Shown here piece after piece: positions 8,024 through 16,423 of a stretch of DNA of 64,000 nucleotides. How positions within the stretch are numbered: position 1 is the first letter of the stretch; every line of letters begins with the position of its first letter. The DNA comes from Alphaproteobacteria bacterium (GTDB lineage Bacteria; Pseudomonadota; Alphaproteobacteria; Micropepsales; Micropepsaceae), in the NCBI GenBank assembly GCA_016125165.1, contig WGMH01000007.1, positions 153,531 to 217,530 of the forward strand, written 5' to 3'. The position numbers and the translations under genes are program-made. The notes under the pieces are model-generated. The model did not search any database. It was not told where the DNA came from and worked only from the letters and a program-made list of their open reading frames with translations.

Positions 8024-8614
8024 ATGCCCCGCACCGCCCACAAGATCACGCCCGAAGACATCATGGCGCCGGCCAAGTATGAAGCCGAACGCAAGTCGCT
8101 GCGCGCGGCACTGCTGCCCGTGAAGAAGAACCGGCGCATGTCGGTTGGGCCCTATGCGACGTTCTACTTCGAAAACTACGACACGATGTGGCTGCAGGTG
8201 CAGGAAATGCTGCGCATCGAAAAGGGCGGAGCGGAACAGATTCCGGGCGAACTGGAGGCCTATAATCCGCTGATCCCGCAGGGCGCCGAACTGATCGCCA
8301 CGCTGATGCTGGAGATCGAGGACGCAAACCGCCGCGACACCGAACTGCGCAAGCTAGGCAATGTGGAGGAAACGGTTTCGCTGGCACTGGGCGATGATGT
8401 CATCAAGGCGACGCCCACCGAGTATGAAGATCGCACAACGCCCGACGGAAAGACATCTTCGGTCCACTGGCTGCGCTTCGTCTTCACGCCGGAACAGGTT
8501 GCCGCCTTCAAGGCTGGCGCGCGTGCCGTGCTTCAGGTGGAGCACCGCAACTATGGCCACATGGCCGTGATCCCGCCCGAAGTCCGCGCCGAACTGGCGA
8601 AGGATTTTTCGTAA
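8024..8614 (+). CDS. DUF3501 family protein
   Basis: A 196-residue cytoplasmic protein of the DUF3501 family, recognised by the segment from VGPYATFYFENYDTMWLQVQ through EQIPGELEAYNPLIPQG and by the C-terminal HRNYGHMAVIPPEV. The function is unknown. The family is often encoded beside rubrerythrin and HdrB-like Fe-S proteins, exactly the arrangement here, so it probably takes part in the same iron or oxidative-stress process. GAAGGAGG lies 5-10 nt upstream of ATG 8024. Confidence 0.88.
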   Translation: MPRTAHKITPEDIMAPAKYEAERKSLRAALLPVKKNRRMSVGPYATFYFENYDTMWLQVQEMLRIEKGGAEQIPGELEAYNPLIPQGAELIATLMLEIEDANRRDTELRKLGNVEETVSLALGDDVIKATPTEYEDRTTPDGKTSSVHWLRFVFTPEQVAAFKAGARAVLQVEHRNYGHMAVIPPEVRAELAKDFS

Positions 8615-8715
8615 GCCCGCGCCTTGCCGCTAAACCTGCACGCCACCAAGATTTGCGCGCGCCGCAGCGATTCGGCCACGCCACACGGATAACCGCCTCA
8701 ATGGAGGGAATGAGC

Positions 8716-9093
8716 ATGTTTTCGCACATCATGGTCGGATCGAACGACATCGGCCGATCGAAGAAATTCTACGATGCTGTTCTCGGCACGCTGGGCATCG
8801 GCCCGGGCGTTATCGATCCCAAAGGGCGGCTGTTCTATTTGTCACCAACCGGCGTGTTCGCGGTTTCCCAGCCGATTGATGGCAAGAGCGCGACGCCTGC
8901 CAATGGCGGTACCATCGGGTTCGCCGTGAAATCGACAGCAGACGCCGATGCCTGGCATGCGGCGGGTATCGCCAATGGCGGCACATCCATCGAAGATCCA
9001 CCGGGCGTACGTGAAGGCGCCACGGGCAACATGTATCTGGCCTATCTGCGCGATCCGGATGGCAACAAGCTCTGCGCCCTGCTTCGCATGTGA
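8716..9093 (+). CDS. glyoxalase/VOC family protein
   Basis: A 125-residue single-domain vicinal oxygen chelate protein: FSHIMVGSNDIGRSKKFYDA at the start and YLRDPDGNKLCALLRM at the end are hallmark positions of the fold. Start ATG 8716 has GGAGGGA 6 nt upstream; ATGs at 8701 and 8710 overlap that site and are unlikely. The substrate is unknown. Its stop overlaps the region just upstream of the GFA-family gene, so the two are probably co-expressed. Confidence 0.85.
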   Translation: MFSHIMVGSNDIGRSKKFYDAVLGTLGIGPGVIDPKGRLFYLSPTGVFAVSQPIDGKSATPANGGTIGFAVKSTADADAWHAAGIANGGTSIEDPPGVREGATGNMYLAYLRDPDGNKLCALLRM

Positions 9094-9107
9094 TGGGAGC
9101 CACACGA

Positions 9108-9503
9108 ATGGGCGGAACGCGCACGGCCCATTGCGGATGCGGGCAGCTTCGGGTGGAAACGCCCGAAGCGCCGCTGCGCATTACGACATGTCATTGTTCG
9201 GATTGTCAGCGGCGTACCGGTTCGCCCTTCGGTCACGGCGCGTGGTTCGAGAAAGACACCGTGACGATCACCGGCGCGATGAAAAGCTGGACGCGGCACA
9301 TCGAAGACCGCGCGGTGATCAACCACTTCTGCCCCACATGCGGCGGCGTGGTGATGTGGGAAGCAACGAAGCGGCCCGGCCGCATCGCCGTGGCCGTGGG
9401 CATGTTCGCCGACCGGAATTTCCCGCCGCCCGACAATTCTATCTTCGAGCAGGAGATGCACCCGTGGATCAGCTTCACGGGCGAGATGGAGCATCTGCCC
9501 TAG
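9108..9503 (+). CDS. GFA-family (glutathione-dependent formaldehyde-activating-like) protein
   Basis: A 131-residue zinc protein of the GFA/CENP-V fold. Zinc-binding cysteines are visible in AHCGCGQLR, TTCHCSDCQRRTG and FCPTCGG. Most members have no proven activity despite the name. ATG 9108 has a GGGAG site 8 nt upstream, preferred over GTG 9090. The 3' end overlaps the convergent HAD gene by 4 nt. Confidence 0.85.
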   Translation: MGGTRTAHCGCGQLRVETPEAPLRITTCHCSDCQRRTGSPFGHGAWFEKDTVTITGAMKSWTRHIEDRAVINHFCPTCGGVVMWEATKRPGRIAVAVGMFADRNFPPPDNSIFEQEMHPWISFTGEMEHLP

Positions 9504-10135
9504 CGCAGCGACATTCCCGTAGCGGCTTCCAGTTCGCCGATGGCCTGCGCGGCGCTATCCACCTTGATCGTCGTCATGCCGAGCGCGCGCGCGGGTTTGC
9601 AGTTGCCGCCGAGGTCATCGAGATACACGCAAGCTGACGGCTCGACGCCCAGCTTCTCGCACATCAGCAAATAGATTTTCGGGTCGGGCTTGCGCAGGCC
9701 GATCTTGGAGGATTCGATCATGTGATCGAACAGCTCCACAATCTCGCGGCGATAGAGATTGGCGGGCCTGTCTGCGCCGCTTGTGTCCATCGAAGGCACG
9801 TTGTTGGTGATGCAACCGGTCTTGAACTTGGTCTTGATGCGGCGGAGCGCCTCGATCATTTCCGGGCGGAAGTCGCCGGCCAGCAGCGGAATGACATCGC
9901 GGCCCGGAACATCGTAGCCGAGCGCCCTGGCTTCGGCGGCAAACGCGATATCGAAGCCGCCAAGATCGATCTCCGCGCGTTCGAATTTCGCCCAGGCGTT
10001 TTCCAGATGATTGGTGGAATTGATCTTGCGGATGAGATTTTCGGGCAAGCCCCGTTCGCGCTCATAGCGGTTGAAGGCCTCGAACGGCGAAGAGGTGAAT
10101 ACCCCGCCAAAATCCCAGATCACAGCTTCGATCAC
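9500..10135 (-). CDS. HAD-superfamily hydrolase
   Basis: A 211-residue phosphatase-like protein. Motif I is atypical: the canonical DxDxT/V appears as IWDFGGVFTSSP, keeping the first Asp but with Gly at the usual acid/base position, as in the haloacid dehalogenase/epoxide-hydrolase N-terminal-type branch. Motif II is in CITNN, motif III Lys in IGLRKPDPKIY, and motif IV in VYLDDLGGN. The proposed start is GTG 10135, with GGGAG upstream. The substrate is unknown. It is divergent from the SDR gene and convergent with the GFA gene. Confidence 0.82.
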   Translation of the reverse strand: MIEAVIWDFGGVFTSSPFEAFNRYERERGLPENLIRKINSTNHLENAWAKFERAEIDLGGFDIAFAAEARALGYDVPGRDVIPLLAGDFRPEMIEALRRIKTKFKTGCITNNVPSMDTSGADRPANLYRREIVELFDHMIESSKIGLRKPDPKIYLLMCEKLGVEPSACVYLDDLGGNCKPARALGMTTIKVDSAAQAIGELEAATGMSLR

Positions 10136-10214
10136 GACCGTTTCTCCCGATAGCTCTTGCGGACACCAAGCCAGCCGGGCCCTAATCCCGTCAAGACATA
10201 AACGGGGAACCGCC

Positions 10215-11045
10215 ATGAGCGAACGTCACGTTCACACGCCACCCGAATCCAGCGGAGATGCGCCCGGCCGTGGCCGGCTTTCGGGGCGGCGAATCCTCAT
10301 TGTCGGCGGCGGTCAGATGGACATTGGCGAGGCGGACACGCCCATCGGCAACGGGCGGGCAATCAGCGTTTTGTTCGCGCGCGAAGGCGCTGGCGTCGCC
10401 GTGGCGGATCGCGACCTTGCCAGCGCCGAGGCCACGGTTTCGCTGGTGGCGCGCGAGAACCATCAGGCCTTTGCCATAGAGGCGGACGTTACACGAGAGG
10501 CCGATGTGGCACGCATGATCGATGGGGCGATTTCCGGCATGGGCGGCGCGCTGGATGGCCTTGTGCTCAATGTTGGCATCGGCGCGGGCGGCGCATGGCT
10601 GGAAGGCACAAGCCTTGAAGCGTGGAACAAGGTGTTCGCCGTGAACATCACCAGCCACATGCTATGCGTGAAGCATGCGCTGCCGAAGCTGGCCGAAGGA
10701 TCCTCCATCGTTTTCGTGTCTTCGATCGCGGGTATGACGGCGGGAAGCCGCTTGCCGGCCTACGATTCCTCCAAGGCAGCATTGCAAGGGCTTTGCCGCC
10801 ATGTGGCCTTTGAGGGCGCTCGGCGGGGCATCCGCGCCAATGTGATCGCGCCGGGTCTTATGGACACCTCCATCGGCAGGCTTGCCTCGCGCGGGCGACC
10901 GGGACGCGCGACAACCAACGTTCCGCTGGGACGGCAAGGGACAGGATGGGAGACGGCTTACGCAGCGCTCTTCCTGATTTCCGACGAAAGCGCCTACATC
11001 ACGGGACAAACGCTTGCGGTGGATGGCGGATTGACGGGACTATAG
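10215..11045 (+). CDS. short-chain dehydrogenase/reductase
   Basis: A 276-residue NAD(P)-dependent oxidoreductase. The Gly-rich cofactor loop (VGGGQMDIGEADTPIGNGRA) is longer than the usual TGxxxGIG. Also present are the NVGIG segment in place of NNAG, the catalytic Ser in SSIAG, YDSSKAAL giving the YxxxK pair, and a C-terminal AVDGGLTGL. ATG 10215 follows a GGGGAA site. It starts a plus-strand run of SDR, metallo-hydrolase and two GST genes, suggesting a shared pathway with an unknown substrate. Confidence 0.88.
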   Translation: MSERHVHTPPESSGDAPGRGRLSGRRILIVGGGQMDIGEADTPIGNGRAISVLFAREGAGVAVADRDLASAEATVSLVARENHQAFAIEADVTREADVARMIDGAISGMGGALDGLVLNVGIGAGGAWLEGTSLEAWNKVFAVNITSHMLCVKHALPKLAEGSSIVFVSSIAGMTAGSRLPAYDSSKAALQGLCRHVAFEGARRGIRANVIAPGLMDTSIGRLASRGRPGRATTNVPLGRQGTGWETAYAALFLISDESAYITGQTLAVDGGLTGL

Positions 11046-11068
11046 GCGCACAAAACAAGGAAGCGCCC

Positions 11069-12034
11069 ATGTCTCTGCCGCCATTTCCGAAGGCGCGCTA
11101 TGCGCCCGGTGTTGAGGATATTGGAAACGGATGTTTTGCGTATCTTCAGCCCGATGGCGGCTGGGGTTTTTCCAATTCCGGCCTTGTGACCGATGGCGGC
11201 GAAGCGCTGCTGATCGACACCATGTTCGATTTTCCGCACACCCGCGCGATGCTGGACGGATTCGCGCGCGCATCCGATGCGAAGATCCGCACACTCGTGA
11301 ACACGCATCACAATGGCGATCACTGCTACGGCAATGCGCTGGTCGAAGGCGCGGAGATCATCGCTACCGAGCGCGCGAAAGAACAGATGGGCCATGAATC
11401 GCCCGCCATGCTGGCGGGGTTGATGAAGGCAGCGCCAGGCATGGGCCTGACCGGCGAATACTTCCTGCATTGCTTCGGCCGCTTCGATTTCGCGGGCGCC
11501 AGCGCGAAGCTGCCGGACATCACCTTCACCGGAAGGCATTCCAAAACGGTCGGCAACAAGCGTGTGGATCTGATCGAAGTCGGCCCCGCGCACACCGGCG
11601 GCGATGCGCTGGCCTATGTGGAAGCCGACAAGACCATTTTCACCGGCGACATTCTGTTCATCGAAGGCCATCCGATCATTTGGGCGGGGCCGGTCGGCAA
11701 CTGGATCGAAGCCTGCGAACTGATCGAATCGCTCGATGTGGACACCATCGTGCCCGGTCATGGCCCGGTAACCGACAAGGCCGGTGTCATGCGCGTGAGA
11801 CAATATCTGGCTTACATCCGCGACGAAGCGAAGAAGCGCTACGAATCCGGCATGGGCGCGTTTGAGGCGGCGCGTTCCATCGCGCTCGACGACTACGCAA
11901 ACTGGGGCGACAGCGAACGCATCGCCGTGAACACCGCAACGCTCTATCGCGAATTTGGCAGCACCGACACGCCATCAGATCCCGCCACGATGTTCGGCTG
12001 GATGGCACAGATCTGGAAGGACAAGAAGGCATGA
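11069..12034 (+). CDS. metallo-beta-lactamase-fold hydrolase
   Basis: A 321-residue cytoplasmic hydrolase. The metal site is NTHHNGDH (residues 78-85): the canonical HxHxDH is here HxNxDH, so the second His is replaced by Asn82. Further ligands fall in GPAHTGGD, FTGDILF and PGHGP. No signal peptide is seen, so an antibiotic-degrading role is unlikely; lactone or thioester hydrolysis is more typical. AAGGAAG precedes ATG 11069. Its stop overlaps the next GST start (ATGA), implying translational coupling. Confidence 0.88.
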   Translation: MSLPPFPKARYAPGVEDIGNGCFAYLQPDGGWGFSNSGLVTDGGEALLIDTMFDFPHTRAMLDGFARASDAKIRTLVNTHHNGDHCYGNALVEGAEIIATERAKEQMGHESPAMLAGLMKAAPGMGLTGEYFLHCFGRFDFAGASAKLPDITFTGRHSKTVGNKRVDLIEVGPAHTGGDALAYVEADKTIFTGDILFIEGHPIIWAGPVGNWIEACELIESLDVDTIVPGHGPVTDKAGVMRVRQYLAYIRDEAKKRYESGMGAFEAARSIALDDYANWGDSERIAVNTATLYREFGSTDTPSDPATMFGWMAQIWKDKKA

Positions 12035-12819
12035 GTGTCATCGTCTATGAACATCCACTTTCGCCCTATGCGCAGAAGATCAAGATTGCGCTGGATGAAA
12101 AGGGCGTGCCTTACGAAACGCGGATGCCGCAAGCCATCGGCTCTGGGCATCCGGACAATGAATTCCTGAAGGCAAACCCGCGCGGGGAAGTACCCGCGCT
12201 GATCGATGGCGAGGTGGCGATCTTCGATTCAACGATCATCCTGGAATACATCGAAGACAAATGGCCCGAACCATTCCTCCTGCCGCGCGATCCGGCGCAG
12301 CGGGCGCGCGAGCGCATGATCGAAGAGGTAATGGATTCCACCTTCGAGCCGATCAACTGGGGCCTTGGCGAACTGCGCTGGTTCAAGCGCGCGGAAGGCG
12401 AACGCGCCCGCGTGATCGAGGCGCGCGCGATGGCGCAGGCGGGCGGACTTTACGAATGGCTGGCGCGGCAGCTTGGCGAACAGGAATGGTTCGGCGGCTT
12501 CCGCTTCGGCTGGGCTGATATCTGTGTTGTTCCCTTTTTGAACGGGGCTGTTGGCAATGGCATCGGTCCGGCGGACGATTCACCGTTGCGTGCATGGTTG
12601 GCTCGCGCCAACGAGCGGCGTTCCGTGCAGAAGGCGGCGAAGGCGGCAGCCGATTCCATCACAGGTATGCAGATGGTCGATCAGGCGGTGAAGAGCGGGC
12701 TGTTCAAACGCGAATATCGCGATCATCGCCTCGAATGGATGATCCGCTCCGGCGGCCTCGACGTTGTGCTGGAAGGCATGAAGGCCGGCAATATCCGCTT
12801 CTCCAACGAATTGAGCTGA
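12031..12819 (+). CDS. glutathione S-transferase family protein
   Basis: A 262-residue protein with an N-terminal thioredoxin-fold domain (VIVYEHPLSPYAQKIKIALDEKG; glutathione-site NPRGEVPALIDG and FDSTIILEYI) and an all-helical C-terminal domain ending about residue 215. About 45 extra residues follow. The start overlaps the preceding metallo-hydrolase stop by 4 nt. With a second GST directly downstream, it likely conjugates or isomerises an intermediate of the local pathway. Confidence 0.88.
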   Translation: MSVIVYEHPLSPYAQKIKIALDEKGVPYETRMPQAIGSGHPDNEFLKANPRGEVPALIDGEVAIFDSTIILEYIEDKWPEPFLLPRDPAQRARERMIEEVMDSTFEPINWGLGELRWFKRAEGERARVIEARAMAQAGGLYEWLARQLGEQEWFGGFRFGWADICVVPFLNGAVGNGIGPADDSPLRAWLARANERRSVQKAAKAAADSITGMQMVDQAVKSGLFKREYRDHRLEWMIRSGGLDVVLEGMKAGNIRFSNELS

Positions 12820-12821
12820 CC

Positions 12822-13745
12822 ATGAGCCATGAGATCATCTTCCACAATTATCCAAACTCGCCCTTCTCCGAGAAGGTGCGCGTGGCATTCGGCATCAAGG
12901 CGCTGAAATGGCGCTCGGTTATCCAGCCGGTGATCATGCCGAAGCCGGACCTCATTCCGCTTACGGGCGGCTATCGCAAGATTCCGGTGATGCAGATTGG
13001 CGCCGACATCTATTGCGACAGCCAGATCATATTGCGCGAGCTGGACCGACGATTTCCGGAGCCAAGCCTTTCGCCACAGAACAAGGGCGCGCCCTACGGC
13101 CTTGGATTCTGGATCGACAAGCCGGTGTTTCAGGCGGCGGTGGCGATCATCTTCGGCGAGATCGGCGACATGGTGCCGGAGGACTTCAAGAAAGACCGCG
13201 CCGCGCTTTCCGGCGGTGGTTTCGATTCCGCTGCACTAAAGGCAGCCGTTCCGTTCATGCGGGATCAATATCGCGCGCATATGGCATTCCTTGACGACCA
13301 GCTTTCTGATGGGCGCAAATTTTGGGGCGGCGATGCACCGGGGCTCGGCGACATTCACGCTTTCATGAACCCGTGGTTCGTGAGCAATGCCTTGCCGCAC
13401 AAGGTGAAAGAGATCATGGCGCCGTTTCCGCGCATCGAAGCGTGGTATGAGCGCGTGCGCGCCATCGGCCATGGCGCATCCGAGGACATGACACCCGCCG
13501 AAGCGCTCTCCATCGCGAAAGCCGCCACATCCGATGCCGTGCAGAGCACCGATCCGCATGAGCCGCGCGGCTTCAAGCCGGGCGAAGCGGTGATCGTGGC
13601 GGCAGATGATTATGGCCGCGACCCAATCGCCGGAACGCTGGTGTTCAGCAACGCCCATGAGATCGCGATCCGTCGCAGCGCGCCGGAAGTGGGCGATGTG
13701 GTGGTGCATTTCCCGCGCGCAGGGTTTGCGGTGATCCGGGCCTGA
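12822..13745 (+). CDS. glutathione S-transferase-like protein with C-terminal extension
   Basis: A 307-residue protein. The N-terminal thioredoxin-like half (IIFHNYPNSPFSEKVRVAFG, YRKIPVMQIG, YCDSQIILREL) and a helical middle with WGGDAPGLGDIHAFMNPWF follow the GST plan. Residues about 235-307 form an extra strand-rich domain (GFKPGEAVIVAADDYGRDPI, then VVVHFPRAGFAVI), absent from classical GSTs. The start ATG is 2 nt after the preceding GST stop. It is not a close copy of its neighbour, so the pair did not arise by recent duplication. Confidence 0.82.
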   Translation: MSHEIIFHNYPNSPFSEKVRVAFGIKALKWRSVIQPVIMPKPDLIPLTGGYRKIPVMQIGADIYCDSQIILRELDRRFPEPSLSPQNKGAPYGLGFWIDKPVFQAAVAIIFGEIGDMVPEDFKKDRAALSGGGFDSAALKAAVPFMRDQYRAHMAFLDDQLSDGRKFWGGDAPGLGDIHAFMNPWFVSNALPHKVKEIMAPFPRIEAWYERVRAIGHGASEDMTPAEALSIAKAATSDAVQSTDPHEPRGFKPGEAVIVAADDYGRDPIAGTLVFSNAHEIAIRRSAPEVGDVVVHFPRAGFAVIRA

Positions 13746-13785
13746 TCCGCTCGCAGAAACGGCATTGGCACACTATCTTTGGGTC

Positions 13786-15309
13786 ATGGACCCAGTGACG
13801 ATCGAAACCGCTTCTGGCCGCCTCGCGGGGACACGTGAGGGCGGCATCGCGCGCTTTCTGGGCATTCCCTTCGCTGCGCCGCCTGTGGGACCCTTGCGCT
13901 GGCGCATGGCTGAACCCGTGAGACCCTGGGCCGGCGTGCGCGACGCCACGCGGGCAGGCCCCAAAAGCCCGCAGGCGCCCAATCCCGTTGAGCGCATGCT
14001 GGGCGGCGCGTTCGGTGCGCAGGACGAGGATTGCCTCTATCTGAACGTCTGGTCGCCAGACGTGCGCGGGAAGCTGCCGGTGATGGTGTGGCTGCATGGA
14101 GGCGGTTTCGCCTTCGGCGCGGGCAGCCAGAGCATTTACGGCGGAACTGCGCTGGCGCGGCGCGGCGTGGTGGTGGTGAGCATCAACTACCGGCTCGGCG
14201 CCTTCGGCTTCCTGAACCTGCGCGATGCGACGGACGGGAGGATTGAGGCAGGCGGCAGCGAAGGGCTTTCCGATCAGGTCCGCGCGCTGCAATGGGTGCA
14301 GGACAACATCGCGGCCTTCGGCGGCGATACGGACAACATCACCCTTTTCGGGGAATCGGCCGGCGGCATGAGCGTGGCCGCGCTGATGGCCTCGCCTTCC
14401 GCACGCGGACTGTTCCACAAGGCGATCGCGCAATCGGGTGCTGGCCACATCGGCCATGGCCGCGAGCGTTCGGCGCGCGCCGCGCACACGCTGCTGAAGA
14501 AGCTTGAGATCGGTTCTCACGATGTCGAAGCTCTGCGCGCCATTCCGGCAGACCGAATCGTGCGCGCACAGATCGGCCTTTCAGCGGAAGCGCGCGTGGC
14601 GGGCGATCCGAACCGGCTCGGCCTTCTCGCCTTTCAGCCGACCATCGACGAAGTCCTTCTGCCGGAGCGGCCTATCGATGCCATCCGCATGGGATCGGCG
14701 CGCAGCATTTCACTGCTGACCGGAACCACGCGCGAGGAATGGAAGCTGTTCTCCGCGTTCAATCCCGCCGCGCGCATGACGAGCGCGAAGAAATTTGCCG
14801 CAAGGCTCGACCGGCTTGGCGGCACGGATTACGCGCATGTGTTCCACACAGCCTATGGCGAAGGCTCGACCTTCGACCGGCTGAACGCGTTGATGACAGA
14901 CAAGGTGTTCGCGGTTCCCGCCGCACGGCTTCTGGATGCGCAAGCAGAATACGCGCCCGCCTATGGCTATCGCTTTGATTGGCGATCGCGGCTTCTGGGC
15001 GGGATGATGGGATCATGCCACGCGCTTGAACTTGGCTTTGTGTTCGGCACCTATGGCCAGCGCATCGCCTCATCGTTCTTCGGCAAGGGCCCGGAGGCAG
15101 ACGCGCTCAGCGAAGCCATGCAGCAGAGCTGGGTGGCGTTTGCGAAGACCGGCGATCCGGCAACGAACCTGACCGGCGAATGGCCGCGTCATGATTCCCG
15201 TCGGCCCACCATGATTTTCGGCAATGGGCCGCCGGTTATGACCCATGCGCCCACCGCAGAGCGCCTCGCAGCCTGGAGATGCATCGCGGAATCGCGATTG
15301 GGGCTCTAA
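13786..15309 (+). CDS. type B carboxylesterase/lipase
   Basis: A 507-residue alpha/beta hydrolase of the carboxylesterase type B family. The catalytic Ser is in FGESAGGMSV, the oxyanion loop in WLHGGGFAFG, and the probable catalytic His in GSCHALELGFVFG; EDCLYLNVW is the second family signature. There is no signal peptide, so it should act in the cytoplasm, unlike the secreted paralogue at 43428-44993. ATG 13786 was chosen; an in-frame TTG 21 nt earlier lacks support. It ends in a 4-nt convergent overlap with the alcohol dehydrogenase gene. Confidence 0.92.
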   Translation: MDPVTIETASGRLAGTREGGIARFLGIPFAAPPVGPLRWRMAEPVRPWAGVRDATRAGPKSPQAPNPVERMLGGAFGAQDEDCLYLNVWSPDVRGKLPVMVWLHGGGFAFGAGSQSIYGGTALARRGVVVVSINYRLGAFGFLNLRDATDGRIEAGGSEGLSDQVRALQWVQDNIAAFGGDTDNITLFGESAGGMSVAALMASPSARGLFHKAIAQSGAGHIGHGRERSARAAHTLLKKLEIGSHDVEALRAIPADRIVRAQIGLSAEARVAGDPNRLGLLAFQPTIDEVLLPERPIDAIRMGSARSISLLTGTTREEWKLFSAFNPAARMTSAKKFAARLDRLGGTDYAHVFHTAYGEGSTFDRLNALMTDKVFAVPAARLLDAQAEYAPAYGYRFDWRSRLLGGMMGSCHALELGFVFGTYGQRIASSFFGKGPEADALSEAMQQSWVAFAKTGDPATNLTGEWPRHDSRRPTMIFGNGPPVMTHAPTAERLAAWRCIAESRLGL

Positions 15310-16334
15310 TTCTCCAGCAATACCTTGCACTGGTGCGAGGGATGGCGAAGCGCTTCGAATGCGCCCGGCAATGTGTCGAGATCCACCACATCGGTGACCA
15401 TCTCGGAAACATCGATGCGATCGGACGCGATCATGGCGATGACATAGTCGAAATCCGCCGCGCGATAACCGAGCACGAATTGCAGATTCAGCTCCTTTAC
15501 GACACCCATGAGCGGCATGATCGTATCGGGCTGCTGGCAGACGCCGGCAACAACGATTTTCGCACCGCGGGGCGCGTCCATCATCGCCATATTGATAAGA
15601 CCTGGCGCGCCTACACATTCGAAGATGATGTCCGGTCCCTTGCCGGCGATCTTCTCCACCTGCGCGGTAAGGCCCTGCGCAGGATCGATGGCGTCGGTGG
15701 CGCCGAATTTCATCGCCATGTCCTGACGCACTTTCGCCTTTTCCGACACGATGACATGGCGCGCGCCGAGAAACTTCGCCCAGAGCATGGTGGCAAGACC
15801 AACTGGTCCCGCACCGATTACCAGCACCGTGGCACCACGTTCCATCTTCGCCATATCGACGGCGTGCAGACCGACTGCGAGGGGTTCGACCATCGCGCCT
15901 TCGCGGAAGGTCACGTTGTCCGGCAAGCGGAAGCCGCCCGATGAACCGATGCGCACATATTCGGCATAGGCGCCATGGCTTTGGCCGAGGCCCACGCCGA
16001 CACCTTTCAAACACTGACCGCGGCCCGTGCTGAAATTCATGCAAGGCGTCGCATCCCCGCAGCAGATAAACGGAAAGCCCGCAACGCGATCGCCTTCCTT
16101 CCAAAGATGGGTGACGTTCTTGCCAATGCCGACGACCTCACCCGCAAACTCATGACCCATCACCGAACCAAGAGCGAGCGGCATGATGGATGTGGGTTCG
16201 GTCATATGCAGGTCGGACCCGCAGATGCCGCAGTTCTTCACTTTCAGGATGAGATCGTTGGGACCGGGGACCGGATCGGCAATGGCCTCGATCGCAAGCG
16301 GCTTTCCCATTTCTTTGAATACCGCGGCGCGCAT
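15306..16334 (-). CDS. zinc-dependent alcohol/polyol dehydrogenase
   Basis: A 342-residue medium-chain dehydrogenase of the threonine/sorbitol dehydrogenase type. Catalytic zinc ligands are Cys38 (CGICGSDLH), His61-Glu62 (GHEFAGEV) and a Glu in MVEPLAVGLHA. The Rossmann loop is VIGAGPVGLA. The structural-zinc lobe is altered: cysteines are at 91, 92, 98 and 108 rather than in the usual C-x2-C-x2-C-x7-C spacing, so structural zinc may be absent. It is divergent from the amidase gene with about 90 nt between starts. Confidence 0.9.
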   Translation of the reverse strand: MRAAVFKEMGKPLAIEAIADPVPGPNDLILKVKNCGICGSDLHMTEPTSIMPLALGSVMGHEFAGEVVGIGKNVTHLWKEGDRVAGFPFICCGDATPCMNFSTGRGQCLKGVGVGLGQSHGAYAEYVRIGSSGGFRLPDNVTFREGAMVEPLAVGLHAVDMAKMERGATVLVIGAGPVGLATMLWAKFLGARHVIVSEKAKVRQDMAMKFGATDAIDPAQGLTAQVEKIAGKGPDIIFECVGAPGLINMAMMDAPRGAKIVVAGVCQQPDTIMPLMGVVKELNLQFVLGYRAADFDYVIAMIASDRIDVSEMVTDVVDLDTLPGAFEALRHPSHQCKVLLEN

Positions 16335-16423
16335 GTCAACTCCCTGAATATTTCAAAGGTTCAGGCGCTATCGTTATGCCATGCTGGCTGCAACGCAAGA
16401 CGCATGCTTGGCGGGAGAATCTC

